DNA from: Deltaproteobacteria bacterium
GTDB lineage: Bacteria > Desulfobacterota > GWC2-55-46 > DRQE01
Direction: 5' to 3'
Length of the DNA: 12,386 bases
NCBI GenBank assembly: GCA_016219165.1
Contig: JACRCB010000108.1
Span: 1-12,386 of the forward strand
A program made the translations under genes and the position numbers. Under the pieces are notes generated by a model that was not told where the DNA came from, made no database searches, and saw only the letters and a list, made by a program, of their open reading frames with translations. Each line of letters opens with the position of its first letter. Position 1 is the stretch's first letter. This document shows positions 5,718-12,386 of this stretch, piece after piece.

Positions 5718-7934
5718 GTGGAGATAAAAGACCATGAAATACATCTGCTCGACTACTGGCGGGTGCTCGTCAAGCGGAGGAAGGTGTTTTTTGCCGTCAT
5801 GGCCCTGATTGTCGGCGTAACCGTTGTTTATTCATTCGTTGCAACCCCCATATACAGTTCCGCGGCGCAGATACTTTTTGAACTTGAGAAAAACCCGACG
5901 ATGACCTTTGCGGAAGGCGAGGGGGGCTATGTGCAGATGAAGGAATCAAAGGAATATTTCAATACACAGACGGAGATAATAAAAAGCCGCGCCTTCGCCG
6001 ACAGGGTGGTAAGGAAACTTGAACTCGGCAAGAACGCATATTTTTTAGGAAAGAAGGAGGGGCTTAATAATGTCCCGCTTTACGGCACGATAAAGTGGCT
6101 CGGTGAAAGGTTCTCCTCACACTTTCGGGGGGCCTCGAAAGGCAAAGACCCCTTTTTGAATGTTCCTCTGGAGGAAGAGGTTGACCCGGCGCTTACCGAT
6201 ATCGTCCTCGATAACATGGGCGTTGAGATAGCCCGCGACACGAATATCATGAGGGTTGTTTACTACGACGGTGACCCGAGGGCGGCTGCCGTCATGGCAA
6301 ACGGTATAGCCGCCTCTTATATCGAGCACAATCTCGACATAAGGGTAAGGCCCTTCAAAGATGCGGTTGACTGGCTTTCGGCAAAGATAGTGGAACTGAA
6401 AGGCAGGGTTGAAACAAGCGAGAGGGTATTGCAGCGGTATAAGGAAAAAGAGAACATCGTCTCTTTTGAGGCCAAGGAGAACATCATCACACAGGAACTT
6501 TCGGAGATTATTTCGGAGGTTGTCCAGGCCGACGCAAAGCGTCAGGACTCGGAGGCGAGATATAAACAGATCAAAGGGGTGATAGACAAGCCGGAACTCC
6601 TTACCACCGTTCCGGACATAATGAATAGCCTTGTAATACAGGGTTTGAGAAAAGATGAGCTCGACCTTAAAAAGGAAATATCCATGCTGTCCGGGAAATA
6701 CGGCGAAAAGCACCCGCAGATGATAAAGGCAAAGACAGAACTTGAGATGGTTGAGAAGAATATTCTCGATGAGGCGCGCAAGATGCTTAACGCCGCAAAG
6801 ACGGAATATGAGATAGCAAAAAGCAGGGAGGATTCCCTTAAAACGAGGCTTGAAGAGCAGAAACAGGCTGTGCTGAAACTCAGCAAAAAGGCTATAGATT
6901 TCAATGTCGTCGCAGGGGAGGCGTTCAGCAATAAGGAGTTCTACGAACTTCTCCTCAAAAAACTTCAGGAGGCGTCGCTTTCGAGCGGGATAAACATCTC
7001 CAATGCGCAGGTGGTTGACAGGGCGATAATCTCTCCTTCACCCGTCAGTCCCGCAAAGGCGTTTAATGTTCTTATAGCGGCAATAGTGGGGCTTTTTACG
7101 GGTGTAATGGCCGTATTTTTCGTTGAGTACATGGACGATACGCTTAAAACGCCCGAGGACGTAAGGGAATTCCTCGGCGCGCCGTTTTTAGGCTACGTGC
7201 CGGCATTTACAGCAGGCAAAGGAGATGAGTCCGGCCTGCTTCCCGTTATTTCTCATCCGAGGTCTCCCGCAGCCGAGGCATATCGCACCCTCAGGACAGG
7301 CATCGTATTTTCCTCCGCGCAGACGCCTCTTAAGGTGATACTTGTAACAAGTTCTCTTCCCAGAGAGGGAAAGACGGTTACCTCCAGCAACCTTGCCGCC
7401 GCAATGGCGCAGACAGGGGAAAGGGTCATCCTTGTAGACGGCGACCTAAGACGTAGCGACGTCCACAATGTCTTTGGCATGGAGAACTCAGACGGCCTTA
7501 CAAACCTTATCGTGGAAAATCATGAGATTGACAGGGTTGTCAAAAAGGTTGCCGCGCAGGAGAATCTCGAACTTCTGACCTCAGGCGCGCATACGCCGAA
7601 TCCCGCGGAACTCGTCGGCTCTAAAAAGATGAGGGAACTTTTACTCTCCCTGAGGGAACGATATGACAGGATAATAATAGATTCGCCGCCGCTTATGGCC
7701 GTGTCCGACCCGATTATTCTTTCGGACCTCGTAGATGGGGTTATATTCGTTGTATGGGGCGGGAATACGGGCAAGGAACCCGCAAAAGACAGCATGCGTT
7801 ATCTCTCCGGCGCCAATGCGAGGATTACAGGGGTTGTGCTGAATAATCTTGCGCCTGCAAAGGCGGGTTCTTATTATTACTATCAATATTACCATACATA
7901 CGCAGACGCCGAGAAAAACGTAAAGCCCGTGTAG
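5718..7934 (+). CDS. Wzz-type chain-length determinant fused to BY-kinase, 738 aa
   Basis: This is the inner-membrane polysaccharide co-polymerase with a cytoplasmic autokinase. Residues 7-60 hold the Wzz N-terminus (HLLDYWRVLVKRRK) and first membrane helix. A long periplasmic coiled coil covers about 200-420, and the second helix follows SPSPVSPAKA (about 451-472). The kinase has Walker A SSLPREGKT (545-553), Walker A' ILVDGDLRR (Asp 574, 576) and Walker B IIIDSPPL (Asp 655). The C-terminus carries seven tyrosines in ten residues (719-728), the expected autophosphorylation cluster. I chose GTG 5718 because GAGGT lies 8 bases upstream; TTG 5712 is in frame but only 2-3 bases from it. The usual partner is Wza, encoded just upstream, and the usual antagonist is a phosphatase; the PHP gene directly downstream is interrupted, so the phosphorylation cycle may be unbalanced. 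Confidence 0.95.
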   Translation: MEIKDHEIHLLDYWRVLVKRRKVFFAVMALIVGVTVVYSFVATPIYSSAAQILFELEKNPTMTFAEGEGGYVQMKESKEYFNTQTEIIKSRAFADRVVRKLELGKNAYFLGKKEGLNNVPLYGTIKWLGERFSSHFRGASKGKDPFLNVPLEEEVDPALTDIVLDNMGVEIARDTNIMRVVYYDGDPRAAAVMANGIAASYIEHNLDIRVRPFKDAVDWLSAKIVELKGRVETSERVLQRYKEKENIVSFEAKENIITQELSEIISEVVQADAKRQDSEARYKQIKGVIDKPELLTTVPDIMNSLVIQGLRKDELDLKKEISMLSGKYGEKHPQMIKAKTELEMVEKNILDEARKMLNAAKTEYEIAKSREDSLKTRLEEQKQAVLKLSKKAIDFNVVAGEAFSNKEFYELLLKKLQEASLSSGINISNAQVVDRAIISPSPVSPAKAFNVLIAAIVGLFTGVMAVFFVEYMDDTLKTPEDVREFLGAPFLGYVPAFTAGKGDESGLLPVISHPRSPAAEAYRTLRTGIVFSSAQTPLKVILVTSSLPREGKTVTSSNLAAAMAQTGERVILVDGDLRRSDVHNVFGMENSDGLTNLIVENHEIDRVVKKVAAQENLELLTSGAHTPNPAELVGSKKMRELLLSLRERYDRIIIDSPPLMAVSDPIILSDLVDGVIFVVWGGNTGKEPAKDSMRYLSGANARITGVVLNNLAPAKAGSYYYYQYYHTYADAEKNVKPV

Positions 7935-7941
7935 GCCGTCC

Positions 7942-8706
7942 ATGATAGATATCCACTGTCACATACTCCCCGGGATAGATGACGGCCCGTCGGATATGGA
8001 TGAGTCGGTAAGGATGTGCAGGGTTGCGGAAAAAGACGGGATAAGGACTATCGTTGCCACTCCGCACCATAAGCCCGGGGCTTATGAGACCCCCTCGGAC
8101 AAGGTCTATGAACTCATTGATTCTCTCCAGCGCAGTGTTGATGCGTAAGGGGTTTCCATTAAAATAATCCCTGGCGCGGAAGTTGAACTGACCCCTGAAT
8201 TCCATAGAAACATAAGGACTGTCGAGCATCTTACGATAAACAAACGCTCCGGTTATGTCCTCGCTGAACTTCCGCATACGGGGGTCCCGCAGGGATGGGA
8301 TGATTATCTTATTTCACTGCGCGGGGACGGGATCTTTCCCATAATAACCCACCCTGAAAGAAATCCTTATTTCATGCAGAACCCCGCCCGTATAATCCCT
8401 TTTGTAAAGCGCGGGGGGCTTGTGCAGATTACAGGCGGGAGCATACTGGGCGCATTCGGCGACTCTTCCCGGGAGACAGGCGTTTTTTTCCTCAAAAACG
8501 GTTTTGTTCATTTCATTGCCTCTGATGCGCATTCCCTTTCTTTCAGGCCCCCCGAGATATTGAAGGCGGTTACAATTGCCGGTCATATCATAGGAAAGGT
8601 TGCCGCGTTGGCGCTCGCCAGAGAGAATCCGCAATCGGTCATAGACGGCAGGCGGTTTCCGGCCAACCCCGATGTTCGTCCCGAAGGGTTCAATGCGAGA
8701 TGGTAA
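7942..8706 (+). pseudogene. CpsB/YwqE-type PHP tyrosine phosphatase, interrupted by one in-frame TAA
   Basis: The frame starts at ATG 7942, eight bases after the kinase stop, and reaches TAA at 8704-8706, giving 253 sense codons, close to the usual length of about 254 for this family. A TAA at 8146-8148 (codon 69) interrupts it in the same frame; there is no frameshift. All PHP metal-site motifs are present on both sides: IHCH (His5, His7), DDG (13-15), ATPHH (His42, His43), GAEVEL (Glu80), THPER (His137, Glu139, Arg140) and SDAH (Asp195, His197). No ATG, GTG or TTG lies in frame between the TAA and ATG 8374, so a separate downstream protein with all later motifs would need a rare ATT start at 8158, which has AAGGGG five bases upstream. 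Enzymes of this family dephosphorylate the BY-kinase tyrosine tail. A recent nonsense mutation, a sequencing error or stop readthrough would each fit. Confidence 0.85.
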
Positions 8707-8710
8707 GTTG

Positions 8711-8833
8711 AGACTGCTGAAAAAGTCCATCTGCTTCGTTGTCTTCGTCGCTCGTCATTGCGGCGTATATACGAAATACGCCTCACTCCTCGCTCCTCGA
8801 CGCCTCGCATCTGGAGCTTTTGCAGCAGTTTCA
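8711..8833. repeat. Inverted-repeat element, dispersed-repeat or MITE-like
   Basis: The outer arms are imperfect inverted repeats: 8711-8734 against the reverse complement of 8807-8832, sharing ACTGCTG, then AAAAG and TCCA with one gap. At the centre, GGCGTAT (8762-8768) and ATACGCC (8776-8782) form a perfect 7-bp stem with a 7-base loop. The internal sequence, with CTTCGTTGTCTTCGTCGCTC and CTCACTCCTCGCTCCTCGAC, is like a dispersed intergenic repeat that I recall from deltaproteobacterial and Nitrospirota-like genomes. It carries no gene. It lies between the interrupted phosphatase and the polymerase gene, and its reading frame happens to stay open into the latter. I see no second copy in the window. 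Confidence 0.7.
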
Positions 8834-8837
8834 AGAG

Positions 8838-10301
8838 ATGAGGGGGTTTTTCAGGGGTCTCAAGTCGAAAGGGGTCTTCTTGAGGGATAATTCGATTTTT
8901 CATCTCGCGGACAGGTGCGTAGAGGGCGGGCTTGTCTTTTTGGTTTTTTTTACCCCTCTCGCCATGGGAAGCGCGGACGCATGGGCGTTTTCCATCATGG
9001 AGATGGCGGTTTTTATCATCTTCGCCGTCCATATTGCGAAGTTGTCCGCCGGCAAAAAGATAGAGTTGACGATAACCGCGGAGTTTGCGCTTCTTCTTTT
9101 ATTCCTGGGGTTTACAGTTTTGCAGCTCCTGCCGCTGCCGGAGCGGCTTATTTCCTTTCTTTCTCCGGAGGCGGATAAACTTTATTCCGCCCTTGCGGAC
9201 AATCCCGCCGGTCGGTGGAGGACGATAACCCTCAATCCGCACGCAACCGGACAAGAGATATTCAAACTCATCTCGTATATCCTGCTCTTTTTCGTCGTTA
9301 TAAATCATTACAGGACCTTTGAGCAGATAAAGAGGGTTGTCCACACCGTCATGCTGATGGGCGCGGGACTGGCTGTTTTTGCCGTTATACAGAAACTTGC
9401 ATGGAACGGGAAATTCTTCTGGGTCTTCCCTGCCGGGGAGGGGGTCGCATCAAACACCTTTCGCGTCTGGGGGCCTTACATAAACCACAATCATTTTGCG
9501 GGCTACATGGAGATGGCGATACCGCTCGGGATGGGGCTTGTGCTTTATAATATCTCAAAGGCGGGGCCGTTCACCGGGCTTCCTTTAAGGAAAAAACTCG
9601 CGGTGTTTGCGGGGACCAAGGAGTTTACCGCCGTTATCTTTTCATCTCTCTGCGTCTTTGTCTCGACGGGGGTTCTTTTCATGAGCCTTTCGAGGGGAGG
9701 GATAATAGGTTTTCTCGCATCCATATTGTTTTTTGTGGCGATGGCTTACACGAGGAAGTCTTTAAAGAAGAAGGCGGCCCTCATCGCGGGCGTGGGGCTT
9801 ATTTTAGGGCTTTTACTTGTCATATCGGCATGGGGGCGGATTGAGTCGAGATTTGAGGAAATAGGCGAGGAAGAGAGGATAGCGAGGTTTGATATATGGA
9901 GGGACGCCTCCGGCATAGTCAGGGATTTTCCCCTTGCCGGCACGGGATTGGGGACATTCAAAAACATATACACGCGTTACCAGAGCGAACACCCGACGCT
10001 GTTTTTCGCGCACGCTGAAAATGATTATATCGAGATACTCACGGATACGGGGATACCGGGTTTTATAATTGCAATCTCGGCGGTCTGTGTGTTTTTCGCC
10101 TCTCTTATGAAAAGATGGCGTGAAAGGCGCGATGCCTTTGTCGTGAGCATGGCGCTCGGGGGGATGTCCTCCTGTGTCGCGCTTTCGGTGCACAGTCTGA
10201 GCGATTTCAACCTTCGCATACCGGCGAACGCGATGCTTATTACGATTATCTCGGCTCTCACATGGGCGTGTGTTCATAATATCGCGAGGAGGTCCGCATG
10301 A
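8838..10301 (+). CDS. O-antigen ligase/polymerase-like membrane protein (Wzy_C), about 487 aa
   Basis: This is a polytopic inner-membrane protein of the O-antigen ligase/polymerase superfamily (PF04932), with roughly ten or more hydrophobic helices. Diagnostic stretches are INHNHFAGYMEMAIPLGMGL, FMSLSRGGIIGFLASI, FDIWRDASGIVRDFPLAGTG, and AHAENDYIEILTDTGIPG. It probably joins lipid-linked repeat units into polymer or ligates them; the sequence does not distinguish polymerase from ligase, and locus context favours polymerase. The start is uncertain: ATG 8838 is the first ATG after the repeat element but has a weak ribosome site, while TTG 8880 has AAGGGG five bases upstream and may be the true one. 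Starts further upstream, such as TTG 8739, would translate the repeat. The stop overlaps the next start by ATGA, so the TPR gene is translationally coupled. Confidence 0.88.
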   Translation: MRGFFRGLKSKGVFLRDNSIFHLADRCVEGGLVFLVFFTPLAMGSADAWAFSIMEMAVFIIFAVHIAKLSAGKKIELTITAEFALLLLFLGFTVLQLLPLPERLISFLSPEADKLYSALADNPAGRWRTITLNPHATGQEIFKLISYILLFFVVINHYRTFEQIKRVVHTVMLMGAGLAVFAVIQKLAWNGKFFWVFPAGEGVASNTFRVWGPYINHNHFAGYMEMAIPLGMGLVLYNISKAGPFTGLPLRKKLAVFAGTKEFTAVIFSSLCVFVSTGVLFMSLSRGGIIGFLASILFFVAMAYTRKSLKKKAALIAGVGLILGLLLVISAWGRIESRFEEIGEEERIARFDIWRDASGIVRDFPLAGTGLGTFKNIYTRYQSEHPTLFFAHAENDYIEILTDTGIPGFIIAISAVCVFFASLMKRWRERRDAFVVSMALGGMSSCVALSVHSLSDFNLRIPANAMLITIISALTWACVHNIARRSA

Positions 10302-11128
10302 GCGCGCCGACGTACAGTTTCGAGGGTAGAATCCCGGCTGCCGTCTGCATGGCGTCAATCGCGTTGGCGCTCGCGCTTTTTTTATTCCCCCTGGAAACGC
10401 TGATTTCAGAGAGAAATTATAACGCCGCAATGAGGCTGCTTGACGACGAGGCAACACCCGAATACGATATAAAGCCTATTCCAACTCTCAGCATGACTGA
10501 TTATTTTACGGCGCTCGAACGCATTGAAAGCGCTCGAAGGTTTTCTCCTCAAAATGCCTTTTATTACAAAAAACTTGCGGAACTGCATATATGGCTTGCG
10601 CGGTGGAGCGAGATAATGGGAGGGCTTGGCGAAAAAGGCGGGGTAACCGGAGCGGGCGGTTATGAAAAGGCGACAGGCTATCTTAAAGAGGCGGTTTTCT
10701 TTGAACCCGCGAACCCGGAACATCATCTGCTGCTTGCGAGGGTTTATGATACAATGGGAGACAGGGAATCCGCCGAAACGGAGCTTAAAAGGGCCGTTAT
10801 GAGTTATCCCGTCAATGCGCCGCTCAGGTATGAGGTCGCAAGACATTATCTTCTTACAAAGAGATACGGGGACGCCATAGAGCATTCAAGGGCGCTTGCG
10901 GTGATTGATACGAGTTATATGGCGCCGCTTGCGACGAGGGAGACGGGGATAATCGAGAGGCGAAGCGAGCGGTATCTTTCAAGGCTTTACCGGAGTTATC
11001 TTTTTTCCGCGTTCGAGATTGCGTGGCGGGCCTCAAAGGATAAAGAGGTGGTGCGCGGCATAACCCCGGATAATCCCGAGGCGAAAGAAGTGATGGCCGC
11101 GTTTTTCGAGTGGAGGGGATTGGATTAA
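10298..11128 (+). CDS. TPR-repeat protein with N-terminal membrane anchor, 276 aa
   Basis: A hydrophobic stretch near the N-terminus (about 13-32, PAAVCMASIALALALFLFPL) anchors the protein, with the rest probably periplasmic. TPR-like helix pairs follow: ERIESARRFSPQNAFYYKKLAELH (about 74-97), TGYLKEAVFFEPANPEHHLLLARVYDTMGD (126-155) and AETELKRAVMSYPVNAPLRYEVARHYL (158-184). GGAGG five bases upstream sets ATG 10298, which overlaps the stop of the polymerase gene. TPR proteins adjacent to Wzy-like genes often act as assembly partners of the polymerase. Gly-rich loop residues 108-122 interrupt the helices. The specific partner is inferred from position only. Confidence 0.82.
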   Translation: MSAPTYSFEGRIPAAVCMASIALALALFLFPLETLISERNYNAAMRLLDDEATPEYDIKPIPTLSMTDYFTALERIESARRFSPQNAFYYKKLAELHIWLARWSEIMGGLGEKGGVTGAGGYEKATGYLKEAVFFEPANPEHHLLLARVYDTMGDRESAETELKRAVMSYPVNAPLRYEVARHYLLTKRYGDAIEHSRALAVIDTSYMAPLATRETGIIERRSERYLSRLYRSYLFSAFEIAWRASKDKEVVRGITPDNPEAKEVMAAFFEWRGLD

Positions 11129-11186
11129 GGAATGCAAAGAGAAAATTTTAAGAATGCGATTTTGGATTTTCAAACGAAGGCCATCC

Positions 11187-12386
11187 ATGGGTTACGTTAA
11201 CGAAGAAGGTTCACGCTCTGCATTTTTACGGTTGCCTTTTGTAAGAAGGTTCCTTGACCGCAATATGGAGGAGTTTATCCCTTCTATTGCGGTAACGTTT
11301 TTGTTGAGGATTGCGGCGGCGGCCCTTGCAGTTGTCTTTAATATTCTCCTTGCGAGGGTTTTAGGAGCCGATGGCACGGGACTCTATTTCCTTGCCCTCA
11401 CGGCAATAACCATCGCGGCCATATTCGGCAGGTTCGGGCTCGACACGCTCATGGTCCGCCATGTGGCGGGCGGCATGTCGGTCAACAATCCGGCGGAGGT
11501 AAAGGGGATTTACCGGATGGGCGTCAGTTTCGCTCTCGCGGCGTCCGCTTTCAGCGCCCTCGTTTTGTTTTTTTCAGCACCCGCGCTTTCAGCCCTGGTA
11601 TTTGGAAAACCCGAACTCGCTTCAGCGCTTCGCTGGATGAGTCTTTCCATTGTCCCGCTTGTTTTTATGACCATGCATGCCGAGGCGCTCAAGGGGCTTA
11701 AGCGGCCGGGCGAATCCATCTTCATCCAGTTTGTTGGCGTTCCGGTGGTTTGCATCGCCGGGGTTTATTTTCTGGCGCCTTCCTTTGGCGTTACAGGCGC
11801 GGCCTTGGCGCATATCGTTTCGGTCATGGTGATGGCCGTCGCGGGCAGATACCTCTATAAGAGGGCGACTGTATGGCTGAACGGCATAGAGCCGTCGTTC
11901 AATGTCTCGCGCATGATAGAGGGCGCAATACCGCTTTTTTCAGCGCAGTTGATGCAATCCGCGATGGTCTGGACACCAACCCTCATGCTCGGGGCATGGG
12001 GGACAAAGGCCGAGGTCGGCGTCTTTGAGGTCGCAAGGCGCACTTCAACGGTTATAAGTTTTGTCCTTGTCGCCGTGAACGTCGTTATCGCGCCGAGGTT
12101 TGCGGAACTCTACAGGGTCCGCGATATGGAGGGGCTTGCGGCCGCGGCGCGGTCTTCGGTCAAGATGATGGCGCTTGTTTCCGCGCCCGCGGCCGGCCTC
12201 TTCATGCTCGCGCCGTCTTTTGTCATGGGTTTTTTCGGCCCTAAGTTCATTGCCGGGGCTACGGCGCTCGCGCTTTTGTCCTTCGGGCAATTTGTAAACG
12301 TTATCACCGGTCCGGTTGGATACCTTCTTGTTATGAGCGACAAGGAGAAGGCTCGAAGGAATAACGTCGCCATTGCCCTTTGCATA
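11187..12386 (+). CDS. Wzx-like polysaccharide flippase, 3' end outside the window
   Basis: Four hundred codons are open to the window edge with no stop. The protein is a polytopic membrane protein of the MOP/Wzx superfamily (polysaccharide biosynthesis family, PF01943/PF13440-like): AAALAVVFNILLARVLGADGTGLYF near the N-terminus, GRFGLDTLMVRHVAG, later ALKGLKRPGESIFIQF, IPLFSAQLMQSAMVWTPTLMLG, EVGVFEVARRTSTVISFVL and NVVIAPRFAELYR. It should flip undecaprenyl-linked oligosaccharide across the inner membrane ahead of polymerisation. ATG 11187 is preceded by AAGG at a 6-base gap; an in-frame ATG at 11154 would add 11 residues with a weaker site. It follows the TPR gene by 58 bases, probably in the same operon. 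Full-length relatives are near 430-500 residues, so most of the gene is here. Confidence 0.93.
   Translation, partial: MGYVNEEGSRSAFLRLPFVRRFLDRNMEEFIPSIAVTFLLRIAAAALAVVFNILLARVLGADGTGLYFLALTAITIAAIFGRFGLDTLMVRHVAGGMSVNNPAEVKGIYRMGVSFALAASAFSALVLFFSAPALSALVFGKPELASALRWMSLSIVPLVFMTMHAEALKGLKRPGESIFIQFVGVPVVCIAGVYFLAPSFGVTGAALAHIVSVMVMAVAGRYLYKRATVWLNGIEPSFNVSRMIEGAIPLFSAQLMQSAMVWTPTLMLGAWGTKAEVGVFEVARRTSTVISFVLVAVNVVIAPRFAELYRVRDMEGLAAAARSSVKMMALVSAPAAGLFMLAPSFVMGFFGPKFIAGATALALLSFGQFVNVITGPVGYLLVMSDKEKARRNNVAIALCI

Noticed and set aside
6117..6713. 198-codon open frame on the minus strand opposite the Wzz-kinase gene
   Set aside because: It is antisense to a well-conserved coding region, has no recognisable domain and no ribosome site, so it is a shadow of codon bias.
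8146..8148. Reassigned genetic code in which TAA is read as an amino acid
   Set aside because: TAA ends several intact genes here (at 2290, 2756, 3982 and 11128), with no other internal stop in any conserved frame.
8739..8837. N-terminal extension of the Wzy-like protein from TTG 8739
   Set aside because: This stretch is the inverted-repeat element read in an open frame; it has a repeat structure on the DNA level and no ribosome site, so it is not likely translated.
11132..11200. 22-codon ORF between the TPR and flippase genes
   Set aside because: Its AAGGA abuts the ATG directly, it overlaps the flippase start in another frame and resembles nothing known.

Overview
This window is most of an exopolysaccharide (EPS) or capsule synthesis and export locus, with an unrelated toxin-antitoxin operon at its left edge. 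The source looks like a Gram-negative bacterium: it has an outer-membrane beta-barrel, a Wza-type exporter, a proteobacterial-type fused Wzz/tyrosine kinase and Sec signal peptides. Moderate-to-high GC with heavy use of AGG (Arg) and ATA (Ile) codons, plus a dispersed-repeat element at 8711-8833, suggests Nitrospirota or a former deltaproteobacterial lineage. That placement is inference, not something the sequence proves.

Left part (1-1480). A hicB-like antitoxin gene and the first five codons of hicA lie on the minus strand with their own promoter. Next comes a minus-strand gene for a small secreted protein with four cysteines and no family I can name firmly. It ends in a clear intrinsic terminator (388-426). 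It is transcribed away from the EPS genes across a roughly 400-bp AT-rich divergent intergenic region.

Envelope module (1481-4883, plus strand). The order is a secreted FecR-domain protein with Gly-Glu and poly-Gly tail, a small secreted helical-repeat protein, an outer-membrane beta-barrel protein and, behind a fresh promoter, a second secreted FecR-domain protein. There is no FecI sigma factor and no TonB receptor, so these FecR domains are probably structural or glycan-associated rather than anti-sigma factors.

Polymer machinery (4897-12386, plus strand). A Wza-like export protein is followed by a Wzz-BY-kinase co-polymerase with a C-terminal tyrosine cluster, a CpsB/YwqE-type PHP phosphatase interrupted by one in-frame TAA, an inverted-repeat element, an O-antigen ligase/polymerase-like (Wzy) membrane protein, a TPR protein overlapping it by ATGA, and a Wzx-like flippase that runs off the right end. 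Together this is a Wzx/Wzy-dependent pathway: Wzx flips lipid-linked repeats, Wzy polymerises them, the Wzz-kinase sets chain length under phosphorylation control, the PHP phosphatase would reverse it, and the Wza-like protein with the beta-barrel would provide the exit path. No glycosyltransferase lies inside the window.

The most notable observations are the nonsense codon in an otherwise fully conserved phosphatase frame, the FecR/helical-repeat/beta-barrel/FecR module, and the inverted-repeat element abutting the polymerase gene. I found no CRISPR array, rRNA, convincing tRNA, or insertion sequence with a transposase.
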